A stretch of DNA of 64,000 nt from Actinomadura spongiicola (GCF_003432485.1 NZ_QVNQ01000002.1:620001-684000); one strand, 5' to 3'. Numbered from the stretch's first letter, positions 37,112 to 48,409 are shown. Notes: generated by a model from the letters alone, not told the origin. Program-made: numbers and translations.

Positions 37112-37969
37112 ATGAGATGGCTCACCGACCTGCTCGAACTACTCTTCCCCGAATCCTGCGTCGGTTGTGGCGCGCCCCGACTCCTCCTCTGCGACGTTTG
37201 CGCGTCCCCCCTCCAGGGCCCCGCAAGACCCGCCAGAACGGCTCCGCACGGCCTCCCCCCACCCTGGACCGTCGCCACCTACGAGGGCCCCTTAAAAGCG
37301 ATCCTGTCCGCCTACAAGGAGCACGGCCGCACCGCCCTGGCCGTCCCTCTGGGCGAGGCCCTGGCCACGTCCCTCCACGCCGCAATAGCGGACCAACGCC
37401 CACCCCACACGGTCGTATGGATCCCGTCCCGCCGCGCCTCCCTCAAACGCCGCGGCCACGACCCCCTCCGCCAGACCGTAGCCATCGCCCTGGACCGCCT
37501 ACGAGAAGACGACGTCCCCATCACCGCCATCAACGCCCTAAGACCAACCAAACGCACAGCCGACCAAGCAGGCCTGACCGCCCCCCAACGCGCCAAAAAC
37601 CTCCAAGGCGCCTTCCAAGCAACCCCCCTCCTTAACCACCCCCTCAACCCCATCCCCACCACCGACCACAGGACCGACCACCCCACCAGCCCCATCCCCG
37701 ACCACACCCCCCGCCGCGCCACTGAGCCCACCACCGACCACCCGACCGAGCACACCACCGGACACCTCACCGAGCACGCCTCCGAACCCCGAATCGAGCC
37801 CGCGATCGGACGCGTCACCCAGCGCATCACGGACTGTTCGGTAATCCTGGTGGACGACGTCATCACCACGGGCGCCACTCTCGCCGAGGCGGCCCGCGCA
37901 CTTCGAGCCGCAGGCATCGAGGTGAACGCCGCCGCCACCATCGCCGCCACACCCCGCCACCGCCCGTAA
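37112..37969 (+). CDS. comF: ComF-family phosphoribosyltransferase-like protein with His/Thr/Pro-rich insert
   Basis: 285 residues from the ATG at 37112; no clear ribosome site. An N-terminal zinc ribbon has C16-x2-C19 and C27-x2-C30 (CVGCG, LCDVC). Then WTVATYEGPLKAILSAYKEH, RRGHDPL, and the PRPP loop VILVDDVITTGATL (about 243-256). Residues about 174-230 are an unusual insert of TDHPT/TEHTTGHLTEH-like repeats just before the PRPP loop. Related proteins act in DNA uptake; in actinobacteria the role is unclear. The gene is strikingly C-rich on the coding strand. Confidence 0.85.
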   Translation: MRWLTDLLELLFPESCVGCGAPRLLLCDVCASPLQGPARPARTAPHGLPPPWTVATYEGPLKAILSAYKEHGRTALAVPLGEALATSLHAAIADQRPPHTVVWIPSRRASLKRRGHDPLRQTVAIALDRLREDDVPITAINALRPTKRTADQAGLTAPQRAKNLQGAFQATPLLNHPLNPIPTTDHRTDHPTSPIPDHTPRRATEPTTDHPTEHTTGHLTEHASEPRIEPAIGRVTQRITDCSVILVDDVITTGATLAEAARALRAAGIEVNAAATIAATPRHRP

Positions 37970-39009
37970 CGACTGCCGCCTGTGACGGCCACCGCTCGTA
38001 AGGGTCGCCGTCCGTGAAGGCCACCTCTATGGGGCCGCTGCTCATGATGGCCGTCCGTGGGTCGTCGTCCGTGCGTGTCGTCGTCCGTGAGAGTTACCGC
38101 TCGTGAAGGGCACCTCTGTGGGGCCGCTGTTCGTGATGGCCGTTCGTGGGGCGTCGTTCGGGAGTCGCCACTTGTGAGGGGCGGCGTCTGTGACGGCCGT
38201 GCCCCTGGGGGTGCTGCTTGTGAAGGCCGTTCGTGGGGGCGCGGCTCGTAGGGGTGTCGGTTGGGACGGTTGGCGAACGGGAGGGAGGCGGTTGGTGACT
38301 TTCTTCGGGCTTGGAGGTGGGGTTGTAGGTAGTTACCGGGCGTAGTCGACATTGGGGGATTGGGGTGGGTGATTTGGGGTCTGTCGCGTCCGGGGTGGGC
38401 AAACTCACCGCCGGGTCAGGGTGCACTGACCTGCGGGGTCGTGTCGAGCGGATCCGGTGTGCGGGTGGGGTTCGGGGGCGGTGGTGTGGCGTTCGTGAGG
38501 TGGTGAGGCGCGCGTCGGGGCGGGGTTCGATGACGGTCAGTGAGTATTTCCTCGGCCCACCCCCCTGACATTCGTGGCGTAAGGGGTTAGCGTTCCTGAC
38601 ATGGCACCCGCCCGGGTCCGTGGTTGCGTCGGAGCGCAGTGCTCGTGCGGAGCACGGGAGGCGGTCCGGCTAGCCGATGCCAGGCGCAGGCGAAACGGCC
38701 CACGTAAGGCGACTTCTCGTCGACCGATCACGGTGCGCCTTAGAGGTAAGTCCTGCCCCGTCGAGGGATCCGACATCCCCCGAACCGGGAGAAGGGCAGT
38801 AGTGGCGAAAGCGCCGCGAGCCCCTCAGCAGGCGGATGTGGGGACGAAGACCAGGTCGGCCGGGCGGGTGCGACCCACCGTCCTGTGGTGCGCGTCCGGG
38901 GCGGTGAGCACTTTTCGTCCACGATCTTCACGAATCGTCGGGGATGAGAGGTGTTCAGCCGGGGACCCCGGGCAAAGCCTGAGTACAACCGGGAGAAGGG
39001 GGGTCCCAC
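37970..39009. other. 1.04-kb gap without a supported gene; G-rich repeats, then hpf leader
   Basis: The coding strand flips from C-rich (comF) to G-rich here. 37970-38290 holds imperfect direct repeats. 38290-38560 is G/T-rich without a frame that fits. An ATG at 38601 opens 173 codons, but third positions are not GC-biased, so I reject it as a gene. 38870-39009 should hold the hpf promoter; GCCGGGG/CCCCGGGC forms a small hairpin near 38960-38975. Confidence 0.5.
38013..38160. repeat. Imperfect direct repeat, two copies 89 bp apart
   Basis: A block of about 58 bases starting CGTGAAGGCCACCTCTATGG at 38013 recurs at 38102 as CGTGAAGGGCACCTCTGTGG. Both continue with GGCCGCTG, TGATGGCCGT and CGTGGG, with only a handful of differences. 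Weaker copies of GTGAAGGCCGTTCGTGGGGG-like words continue to about 38290. The unit is not a multiple of three, which argues against a coding repeat. Confidence 0.65.
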
Positions 39010-39654
39010 GTGAACATCACCGTGAGGGGCCGGCACACCGACGTCAACGAGAGGTTCCGGCGGCACGTCGACAACAAACTCGCCAAGATCGAACGGCTGA
39101 ACCAGAAGGTCATCCGCGTTGATGTGGAGGTGTCCGAGGAACGCAACCCACGGTTGGCCGACCAGCGCGAGAGGGTCGAGCTGACGATCCGCTCCCGCGG
39201 TCCGGTGATCCGGGCCGAGGCCGCCGCCGACGACCGTTACGGCGCCCTCGACCTGGCGCTGGACAAGCTGGAGTCACGGTTGCGCCGCGACTCAGAACGG
39301 CGCAAGGGGCACGGCGGCAAGGGGCGCGCCAAGCTCGCGACGATAGAGCCCCTACCCGAGACGCTCCCCGAACCCCCGGCGGCCGTCGCCGAGCCCACCG
39401 CGGACGAGCCCGAGCCCGTGAAGGTGTCCCCGGAAGAGAATCTCGTCCCGATCCCCATGGAGGGCGATGGCCCCGTCGTCGTCCGCGAGAAGTTCCACAA
39501 GGCCGAGCCGATGGGCATCGAGCAGGCGCTCTTCGAGATGGAGCTCGTCGGCCATGACTTCTTCCTGTACCGCGACAAGGAGACCGGGCACCCCTCGGTC
39601 GTCTACCGAAGGAGAGGCTGGGACTACGGAGTCATCAGGCTCGTCGAAGAATGA
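39010..39654 (+). CDS. hpf: Ribosome hibernation-promoting factor, long form
   Basis: 214 residues, GTG start after GAGAAGGGGGG. The N-terminal ribosome-binding domain (1-105; NITVRGRHTDVNERFRRHVD) is joined by an acidic, Pro-rich linker to the C-terminal dimerisation domain (about 157-214; AEPMGIEQALFEMELVGHDF, SVVYRRRGWDYGVIRLVEE). It links two 70S ribosomes into inactive 100S dimers in stress or stationary phase. Usual position upstream of secA (compare Rv3241c). Confidence 0.96.
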   Translation: MNITVRGRHTDVNERFRRHVDNKLAKIERLNQKVIRVDVEVSEERNPRLADQRERVELTIRSRGPVIRAEAAADDRYGALDLALDKLESRLRRDSERRKGHGGKGRAKLATIEPLPETLPEPPAAVAEPTADEPEPVKVSPEENLVPIPMEGDGPVVVREKFHKAEPMGIEQALFEMELVGHDFFLYRDKETGHPSVVYRRRGWDYGVIRLVEE

Positions 39655-39981
39655 ACGTTCTTCATCCGGCCGGGCGTACCGATCGAAGATGGAGTGTGTT
39701 CAGTGATGCGGTACTCGCATCACGTCACCGTCCGAACCATGCCATGATCTGAAAAGGCGTACCAGCCGGTCCGTCGGAGGCCCGGGAGGCTCCGGTGCGG
39801 CGCCCCGCCGCACCGGTTCCTTTCCGGGCGGACGCGGGCCGTCGGGAACCTCCCGGTACGCACAGCAGTTCACCGGGGGACACCCCGGCCCGAAATCCCC
39901 CGGGTTCGCCCCGGGAACCCGTATGTTCCCGAGGACGACCCGTCGGAGAACAACCCTCCGGTGGTTCCAGATCGCTGAATA
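39655..39981. other. 327-bp gap between hpf and the orphan response regulator
   Basis: No gene. GTGATGCG/CGCATCAC forms a perfect hairpin at 39703-39723, and the hpf terminator follows at 39792. The remainder (39820-39981) should hold the response-regulator promoter; no convincing -35/-10 pair was found. Confidence 0.45.
39792..39816 (+). terminator. Intrinsic terminator after hpf
   Basis: CCGGTGCGGCG (39792-39802) pairs perfectly with CGCCGCACCGG (39806-39816) around CCC, followed by TTCCTTTCC. It is 138 bases after the hpf stop. Confidence 0.75.
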
Positions 39982-40785
39982 GTGAAGGGGGGAAGCGGCG
40001 TCTCCTCCACGCCGCGAACTCTGGTGAGCGAGAATCCCGAGGCTCGCGACGCCGCGGCGGTACCCCGTCAGCCCGGCGCCGTCCCCGCCGCGCGGGAGGC
40101 GGCCCAGCCGGCCGGGACGGCCGATCCGATCCGCGTGCTCATCGTCGACGACCATGCGCTGTTCCGCAGGGGTCTGGAGATGGTCCTGCAGGGCGAGGAC
40201 GACATCGAGGTCATCGGTGAGGGCGGCGACGGGCACGAGGCCGTCGAGATGGCCGGTGACCTGCTGCCCGACGTCGTCCTGATGGACATCCGGATGCCCC
40301 GCCGCAGCGGTATCGAGGCGTGCACGGCCATCAAGGACGCCGCGCCCAGCGCCAAGATCGTCATGCTGACCATCAGCGACGAGGAGGAGGACCTCTTCGA
40401 GGCGATCAAGGCCGGGGCCAGCGGCTACCTGCTCAAGGAGATCTCGATCGACGAGGTGCCGCAGGCCGTCCGCGCGGTGCACGGCGGCCAGTCGCTGATC
40501 AGCCCGTCGATGGCGTCCAAGCTCATCACCGAGTTCGCGGCGCTGGCCAAGCGCAGCGAGGAGCGGACGCAGCAGGTTCCGGCGCCGCGCCTCACCGACC
40601 GGGAGATGGAGGTGCTGCGCCTCGTCGCCCGCGGTCTCGGCAACCGGGAGATCGCCCGGGAGCTGTTCATCTCCGAGAACACCGTGAAGAACCACGTCCG
40701 CAACATCCTGGAGAAGCTCCAGTTGCACTCGCGGATGGAGGCCGTCGTGTACGCCGTCCGGGAGAAGCTTCTGGAGATCACCTGA
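39982..40785 (+). CDS. Orphan LuxR/NarL-family response regulator
   Basis: 267 residues if it starts at the GTG at 39982; another GTG at 40024 is in frame and neither has a good ribosome site. A disordered 48-residue leader precedes the receiver ([15 protein letters not shown], phospho-acceptor D102 in VLMDIRMP, switch Lys in YLLKEIS). The HTH is [20 protein letters not shown] and [14 protein letters not shown]. There is no kinase gene beside it. An orphan regulator at this place between hpf and secA is known in Streptomyces-type genomes; target genes unknown. Confidence 0.92.
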   Translation: MKGGSGVSSTPRTLVSENPEARDAAAVPRQPGAVPAAREAAQPAGTADPIRVLIVDDHALFRRGLEMVLQGEDDIEVIGEGGDGHEAVEMAGDLLPDVVLMDIRMPRRSGIEACTAIKDAAPSAKIVMLTISDEEEDLFEAIKAGASGYLLKEISIDEVPQAVRAVHGGQSLISPSMASKLITEFAALAKRSEERTQQVPAPRLTDREMEVLRLVARGLGNREIARELFISENTVKNHVRNILEKLQLHSRMEAVVYAVREKLLEIT

Positions 40786-40833
40786 GTCACCACCAATCCA
40801 GTTTTGTCGGTGTCGTGACGTAGCATCGCGGGC

Positions 40834-42030
40834 GTGGTCGACACGGTGGAGCTCAGCGCGGACGAGGCACGACGACTTCAGCTGCGCGCCCAGGGTTTCC
40901 TGGGCGCGTGGCGGAAGGGCGGCGTCGCGGCGATGCTGGGACGGCTCGGCGCCGTCCAGCTCGACACGATCTCCGTCCTCGCACGGTCTCACGAACTCGT
41001 CCCGTACGCCCGCCTGGGACCGGTCGGACGCGACAAGATCGAGGCCGCCTACTGGGGCAACGGCGCCGCCGGAAACGGGACGTTCGAGTACTGGGCGCAC
41101 GCCGCGTCCATCCTGCCCATCGCCGACTGGCCGCTGTTCGCGTTCCGCCGCCGCTCCTACCGGAGCCGCGGGTGGCGCTGGCACAAGGTCCCGGAGGGCG
41201 TCTGCGCCGAGATCCGCGCGAAGCTGGCGGCGGACGGGCCGCTGACCACCAAGGAACTCGGCGGCGCCAAGGCGAGCGCCGAATGGTGGGACTGGAGCGA
41301 CCACAAGATCGGCATCGAGTGGCTGCTGGACATCGGCGAGGTCGTCTGCGTCCAACGCGTCGGCTGGCGCCGCGTCTACGACCTGGCCGAACGGGCCGTC
41401 CCCGCCGAGTACTTCGCGCTCGACCCGGACGACGACGCCTGCCTGACCGCTCTCGTCGCCCGCGCCGGCCGGGCCCTCGCCGTCGCCACCCGCGGTGACC
41501 TCGCCGACTACTACCGCATCAGGCGCGACCAGGTCGACCAGGTGATCGAGGCGACCGGGCTCGTCCCCGCACGGGTCGCCGGCTGGTCCCAGCCCGCGTG
41601 GGCCGACCCCGAAGCACTGGCCACGCCGCCGCGCGGCCGTCACGCCACGACCCTGCTGTCCCCGTTCGACTCCCTCGTCTGGGACCGGGCCCGCGCCTCC
41701 CGGGTCTTCGGCTTCGACCATCGCCTGGAGGCGTACGTACCGAAGGCCAAGCGCGTCCACGGCTACTTCGCGATGCCGCTCCTCGCCGGGGGCAGGCTTA
41801 TCGGACGTGTCGACCCCGCCAGGGAGGGCCGCACCCTCGTCGCCCGACAGGTGTCCCTGGAACCGTGGGCCGTCCGCACCCCCGCCAGAACGGAAACCTC
41901 GACCACCGCCCTCGCCACCGCCCTTTGGCGCGCCGCCACCTGGGTCGGCTGCGACGACGTCCGCATCGAGAGAAGCGACCTTCCCCCGACCACCCTCGAT
42001 TCCGCCCTCAAGACCACCACACCCACCTAA
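40834..42030 (+). CDS. AlkZ/YcaQ-family winged-helix DNA glycosylase
   Basis: 398 residues, GTG start. HTH_42 fold: three tandem winged helices. The catalytic motif Q42-L-D44 (GAVQLDTISVL) is the QxD form of the YcaQ branch, rather than the QxQ of AlkZ. Also HELVPYARLG, FEYWAHAASILP, and near the C-terminus LLSPFDSLVWDRARASRVF. YcaQ excises alkylated bases and unhooks DNA interstrand crosslinks. It may protect against self-made or environmental crosslinkers. Its 3' end is duplicated downstream. Confidence 0.88.
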   Translation: MVDTVELSADEARRLQLRAQGFLGAWRKGGVAAMLGRLGAVQLDTISVLARSHELVPYARLGPVGRDKIEAAYWGNGAAGNGTFEYWAHAASILPIADWPLFAFRRRSYRSRGWRWHKVPEGVCAEIRAKLAADGPLTTKELGGAKASAEWWDWSDHKIGIEWLLDIGEVVCVQRVGWRRVYDLAERAVPAEYFALDPDDDACLTALVARAGRALAVATRGDLADYYRIRRDQVDQVIEATGLVPARVAGWSQPAWADPEALATPPRGRHATTLLSPFDSLVWDRARASRVFGFDHRLEAYVPKAKRVHGYFAMPLLAGGRLIGRVDPAREGRTLVARQVSLEPWAVRTPARTETSTTALATALWRAATWVGCDDVRIERSDLPPTTLDSALKTTTPT

Positions 42031-42400
42031 CCCACCAACAGACCCCGCCGATCCACACGCCTCGCCACCCGACACCACCGAGTTCTCCCCGAGGCTGTGA
42101 CCCCTAGTTCGCGCGACCGGCGGCGGATCGCCTCGCGATTGACTCCGGCGACGTCCGACGCCAGAGCGCAGAACCACGCCGCTGCGGCTTTACCCACAGA
42201 CGCCGGCCCTTTGGCGCGCCGCCACCTGGGTCGGCTGCGACGACGTCCGCATCGAGAGAAGCGACCTTCCCCCGACCACCCTCGATTCCGCCCTCAAGAC
42301 CACCACACCCACCTAACCCACCAACCGACCCCGCCGATCCACACGCCTCGTCACCCGACACCACCGGGTTCTCCCCGGGGGCTGATCTCTAGTTAGCGGA
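41921..42400. repeat. Near-identical direct duplication of the glycosylase gene end
   Basis: 41921-42113 and 42207-42398 start with CCCTTTGGCGCGCCGCCACC and stay almost identical for about 190 bases (offset 286). The copy includes the last 36 codons, the stop and about 80 bases beyond. About 93 bases of other sequence (42114-42206) lie between. Differences are few and cluster in the last 60 bases. No terminal inverted repeats or transposase are seen. Confidence 0.85.
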
Positions 42401-42751
42401 CGTTGGGTCAAAAATGCGTCCCGCCTGGTCGTCCCCACGACAAGAGCGGGCGACCCGCTCCGACCGGGCGTGCGGATCGGGGGTGTGGGTCGGGCCTGCG
42501 GGCCGGGCGTGCTAGCCGAGCGTGACAGCTGGGCGTATCGATTGGGCGTGCCGACGGGATCGCTGGCTGGGGCATCAGCGGGGCCCGCTGGCCGACGCAC
42601 GGGCAAGCGTCCCGACTGGACGCTCCGGCCGGGTGCGGTGGCCGGAGCGTGTCCGGTGTCGGGGGTGGGTTTCGGGCTTGTTCTTATGTGTGGTGGGGGC
42701 CGCCGATACCGGGTTTTTCTGTGTGGGTTGATCTTGGTGGGGTGAGGGGGG
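42031..42751. other. 721-bp gap: duplicated gene end, then G-rich low-complexity DNA
   Basis: The first half is the duplicated block above. From 42410 to 42750 the plus strand is G-rich, with scattered GGGCGTGC words. One good hairpin is at 42620-42650 (ACGCTCCGGCC against GGCCGGAGCGT), about 100 bases beyond the minus-strand gene stop at 42752 and a possible terminator for it. No coding frame is convincing. Confidence 0.5.
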
Positions 42752-43105
42752 TCAGCCGTGGGGGGTCTGATGGGGGTCGGTGGCCACCGGGCGGTCCAGG
42801 GACTCGCCCGCCGGGCCGCCGCGGCGCCTGTCGGAGCGGGAACCGAACAGTGAGTAGTCGACTATTTCCGGAATGACGCGGGGCGCGTCCACGACCACAT
42901 CGGCGAACAGATGGACGAAACCGCTGATGATCATGCCGAGGACGATGATCCCGGCGCCCACCCAGAACAGGATCCACTGTGGGCCCATGCAGAGCGCCAC
43001 GCCGCCGACGACGAAGCCGGCGAAGATGACCGACACGGCCATCCATGAACTCGGTCGCCCGGCGTGCGATCCGTGGGACCCTTCGGACTGCGACTGTTCG
43101 GACAC
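42752..43105 (-). CDS. HGxxPAAW-family small membrane protein
   Basis: 117 residues, GTG start. A Ser/His-rich start is followed by the family motif in the form HAGRPSSW (14-21) and two spans (about 22-43 and 46-68). The tail is cytoplasmic and charged. Found throughout actinobacteria; function unknown. Divergent from secA, with 183 bases between the two starts. Confidence 0.82.
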   Translation of the reverse strand: MSEQSQSEGSHGSHAGRPSSWMAVSVIFAGFVVGGVALCMGPQWILFWVGAGIIVLGMIISGFVHLFADVVVDAPRVIPEIVDYSLFGSRSDRRRGGPAGESLDRPVATDPHQTPHG

Positions 43106-43288
43106 TGCGCGTCTCCCTCCGCTTCGTCGGAAACATCCTCTCCGGGAGCCCGAGGGTCAAACGAGGCGTGCTATGGATTGCGCTGCGGAGTGACGTAGAC
43201 CATTCTGGGTCTCGCCTACGATGGCATCGTACGTGTGGTGTGCGCGCCGCTGGAGCGGTGACCCACGATCTGCAAGGAGCCTCTGAGA

Positions 43289-46273
<2,985 letters not shown>

Positions 46274-46284
46274 GCAGTAGAAGC

Positions 46285-46326
46285 AACGGAAGCGGCCCCC
46301 GGTGCACACCGGGGGCCGCTTCCGTT
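46285..46326. terminator. Bidirectional terminator between secA and the convergent Rv3235-like gene
   Basis: A 19-bp perfect stem: AACGGAAGCGGCCCCCGGT (46285-46303) and its complement (46308-46326) around GCAC. On the plus strand it is followed by CGTT. It sits 11 bases after the secA stop and 3 bases past the minus-gene stop. Confidence 0.9.
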
Positions 46327-46329
46327 CGT

Positions 46330-46791
46330 TCACGGCGCGGTCGTCTCCAGCGCGGTGCAGCGCCACCGTCCCCGCGTGTGTTGGAGCCGCAGGGCCAGCG
46401 CGTGGACACGTCCGGCGACGACGACCACCGCGACCACCTCCGCCACCGCCGGAACGGGCCGCTGGAGTCGGCTGGACAGCACCTTCGGCGGGACGACCCG
46501 TCTCCCGCGCCGAACCGCGTCACCGCGCCGGGACAATTCCCTGCAAACCCCAGGAACGGCCACGAGCGACAGTTGATGAGGTGGCCGCGTCCCCGCCAAC
46601 ACCTCCACGACCAGCCGCACGGCCGCGTCCGCGACGGCCCGGACCTCCGCGTCCACCCCGTCCGCGGGCCGTACCACCCTCAACTCCGGCGCCCGCGCAC
46701 GAACCGCGGGGCTCAACGCCAGCGCCCCGCGTGTCACCGGCTGATACCGAACGAACCGCACCGCCGCGGCTCTCTCCGAACGTCGCCCCAT
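46330..46791 (-). CDS. Rv3235-family protein
   Basis: 153 residues, ATG with an ideal AGGAGG seven bases upstream. Conserved blocks are VRLVVEVLAGTRPPHQL in the middle and VHALALRLQHTRGRWRCTAL at the end. No signal peptide or membrane span. The family is conserved in actinobacteria near secA; function unknown. The Shine-Dalgarno lies in the 3' arm of an 11-bp hairpin. Confidence 0.78.
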   Translation of the reverse strand: MGRRSERAAAVRFVRYQPVTRGALALSPAVRARAPELRVVRPADGVDAEVRAVADAAVRLVVEVLAGTRPPHQLSLVAVPGVCRELSRRGDAVRRGRRVVPPKVLSSRLQRPVPAVAEVVAVVVVAGRVHALALRLQHTRGRWRCTALETTAP

Positions 46792-46799
46792 ACAAAAAC

Positions 46800-46824
46800 C
46801 TCCTGTCTCTTTCAGAGACAGGAG
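46800..46824 (-). promoter_or_regulatory. SD-sequestering hairpin / possible intrinsic terminator
   Basis: On the minus strand CTCCTGTCTCT (46824-46814) pairs perfectly with AGAGACAGGAG (46810-46800) around GAA. The 3' arm contains most of the AGGAGG ribosome site of the Rv3235-like gene, and GTTTTTGT follows directly, then the ATG. It is thus both a mask over the start site and a textbook stem plus U-run. Confidence 0.75.
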
Positions 46825-46902
46825 TCACGAGAGCCGCGAAAAATACATCCTGACCGCATCAGGCCGCTCCCACCCACCGAGAACGAGCCTGAGATAAAGG
46901 AG

Positions 46903-46934
46903 AGGCGGCGGGACGCTGTAGCGTCCCGCCGCCT
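46903..46934 (-). terminator. Terminator hairpin 3 after the EIIC gene
   Basis: AGGCGGCGGGACGC (46903-46916) and GCGTCCCGCCGCCT (46921-46934) form a 14-bp perfect stem with a four-base loop. On the minus strand it is followed by CTCCTTTATC. It is the last of three hairpins in the 47.05-46.90 kb stretch. Confidence 0.75.
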
Positions 46935-46940
46935 GGGAGC

Positions 46941-46974
46941 GAGTCCCGGGTGAGGCGCGGGATTCCCGGGACTC
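46941..46974 (-). terminator. Hairpin 2 after the EIIC gene
   Basis: GAGTCCCGGG (46941-46950) and CCCGGGACTC (46965-46974) pair perfectly over ten bases with a 14-base loop. Confidence 0.5.
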
Positions 46975-47011
46975 TCCTGGGGGCCGGGCCGGGGGGCTGG
47001 ACCGGCCCGGC

Positions 47012-47046
47012 GGGGCGCCGCTCGGATGAGGGGAACGCGGCGCCCC
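47012..47046 (-). terminator. Hairpin 1, directly after the EIIC stop
   Basis: GGGGCGCCGC (47012-47021) and GCGGCGCCCC (47037-47046) pair perfectly over ten bases. It begins 11 bases past the stop of the EIIC gene. Confidence 0.5.
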
Positions 47047-47056
47047 TGGGGGAAGG

Positions 47057-48409
47057 TCAGCCGCCGGCGGGAGCCTCCCGCGTGCCGCCTTCCTTCCTGT
47101 TGCCGGCCATTTCCGGGTCGACCGCGGGATCCGCGGCCACCGTTTCCTCGCCTTCGGGTTCCCGGCCCGGGGTCGCGAAGTTGAACTTCTTGATCAGGAA
47201 ACTGAAGATGAAGAAGTAGATGAAGAAGTACAGGACGCCCATTCCGAGGATGAGCGCGAGTTGCTCGGTATTGTCCTTCCTCGCGTTGAGCAGTAGGTCG
47301 ATCAACCCGGCGGAGAAGCTGAAGCCGAGCTGGGCTCCGGCGGCCTCCAGGACCGCCATCGAGATACCGGTGAGAACGACGTGCACCGCGTAGAGGACGG
47401 GCGCGACGAACATGAACGAGAACTCGATGGGCTCGGTGACGCCGGTGACGAACGCGGTGAGCGCGGCGGAGAGCATGATGCCGCCGACCGCGGGACGCCG
47501 GTGCGCGGGAGCGGCGCGCCAGATGGCGAACGCCGCGCCGGGGAGGCCGAACATCAGGACGGGGAAGTAGCCGGCGAGGAAGCCGCCCGCGTTGGGGTCG
47601 CCCGCCAGGTAACGGTTGATCTCACCCTTGACGACGCCGTCGGCGGTCTGGAAGTCACCGAACACGAACCAGATGAGCGAGTTCGGGATGTGGTGGAGGC
47701 CGAAGGGCAGCAGCAGACGGTTGACGACGCCGTACACACCGGCGCCGAGGGCGCCCGCGCCCGTGACCCAGTCACCGAAGTCGGTGAGGATGGTGCCGAA
47801 CAGGGGCCAGATCAAGCCGATCAGCACGCCGAGGATCAGCGCGGCGAACGCGGTGACGATCGGGACGAACCGGCGGCCACCGAAGAACGCCAGGTAGGCG
47901 GGCAGCTTGACCCGGTAGAACCGCTGGTAGAGGAGTGCCGCGGTGAGGCCGATGAGGATGCCGCCGAGAACGTCGGTGGGGTTCTTCAGACCCCAGTCGA
48001 TCACCGGCGTGGGTGCGTCGCCCTGCATCTTGGTGACGACGACCGTGTCCTTCAGCTCATCGGTGTGCGAGAACATGATCTTGGAGACCCGGTCGTAGAC
48101 CAGGTAGCCGACCACGGCCGCGAGCGCGGTGGAGCCGTCGGACTTCTTGGCGAAACCGATCGCCACGCCGACCGCGAACAGCAGCGGGAGGGCGACGAAC
48201 AGCGCGTTGCCGGCCTCACCGACGATCTCGGCGACGCGGTTCCATTCGAGACCGTCCTTGCCGAGCATGTCGGGCTGGCCGAGCCGTAGCAGGATGCCGG
48301 CGGCGGGCAGGACGGCGATCGGCAGCATGAGGCTGCGGCCGATTCGCTGCAATATCGCGAGGGCGCTCGACCCTCGGCGTGGCGCTGAGTCCACTGTCGT
48401 GGCTGTCAT
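47057..48409 (-). CDS. PTS N-acetylglucosamine/glucose transporter EIIC
   Basis: 450 residues, ATG after AGGAGGA. Single EIIC domain of the glucose superfamily with about ten spans. Signature TGVTEPIEFSFMFV near residue 323, LPFGLHHIPNSLIWF, and GGRRFVPIVTA. A disordered acidic tail of about 40 residues ends it. It takes up and phosphorylates GlcNAc (or glucose) together with the separate EIIB and EIIA encoded at 52 kb. The GlcNAc choice is inferred from nagA and the DasR-like regulator. In an operon after the regulator gene (52-base gap). Confidence 0.92.
   Translation of the reverse strand: MTATTVDSAPRRGSSALAILQRIGRSLMLPIAVLPAAGILLRLGQPDMLGKDGLEWNRVAEIVGEAGNALFVALPLLFAVGVAIGFAKKSDGSTALAAVVGYLVYDRVSKIMFSHTDELKDTVVVTKMQGDAPTPVIDWGLKNPTDVLGGILIGLTAALLYQRFYRVKLPAYLAFFGGRRFVPIVTAFAALILGVLIGLIWPLFGTILTDFGDWVTGAGALGAGVYGVVNRLLLPFGLHHIPNSLIWFVFGDFQTADGVVKGEINRYLAGDPNAGGFLAGYFPVLMFGLPGAAFAIWRAAPAHRRPAVGGIMLSAALTAFVTGVTEPIEFSFMFVAPVLYAVHVVLTGISMAVLEAAGAQLGFSFSAGLIDLLLNARKDNTEQLALILGMGVLYFFIYFFIFSFLIKKFNFATPGREPEGEETVAADPAVDPEMAGNRKEGGTREAPAGG

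Noticed and set aside
38601..39122. 173-codon plus-strand open frame before hpf with three Cys near its start
   Set aside because: Third codon positions are not GC-enriched, there is no ribosome site, and the frame runs into hpf; it is most likely hpf leader DNA.
42097..42396. 99-codon frame over the duplicated glycosylase end, first thought to be a small Arg/His-rich protein
   Set aside because: It is the duplicated ycaQ 3' end read in a non-coding frame.
42873..43193. Plus-strand 106-codon frame opposite the HGxxPAAW gene
   Set aside because: It is a shadow of the minus gene, which has the recognisable family motif and two membrane spans.
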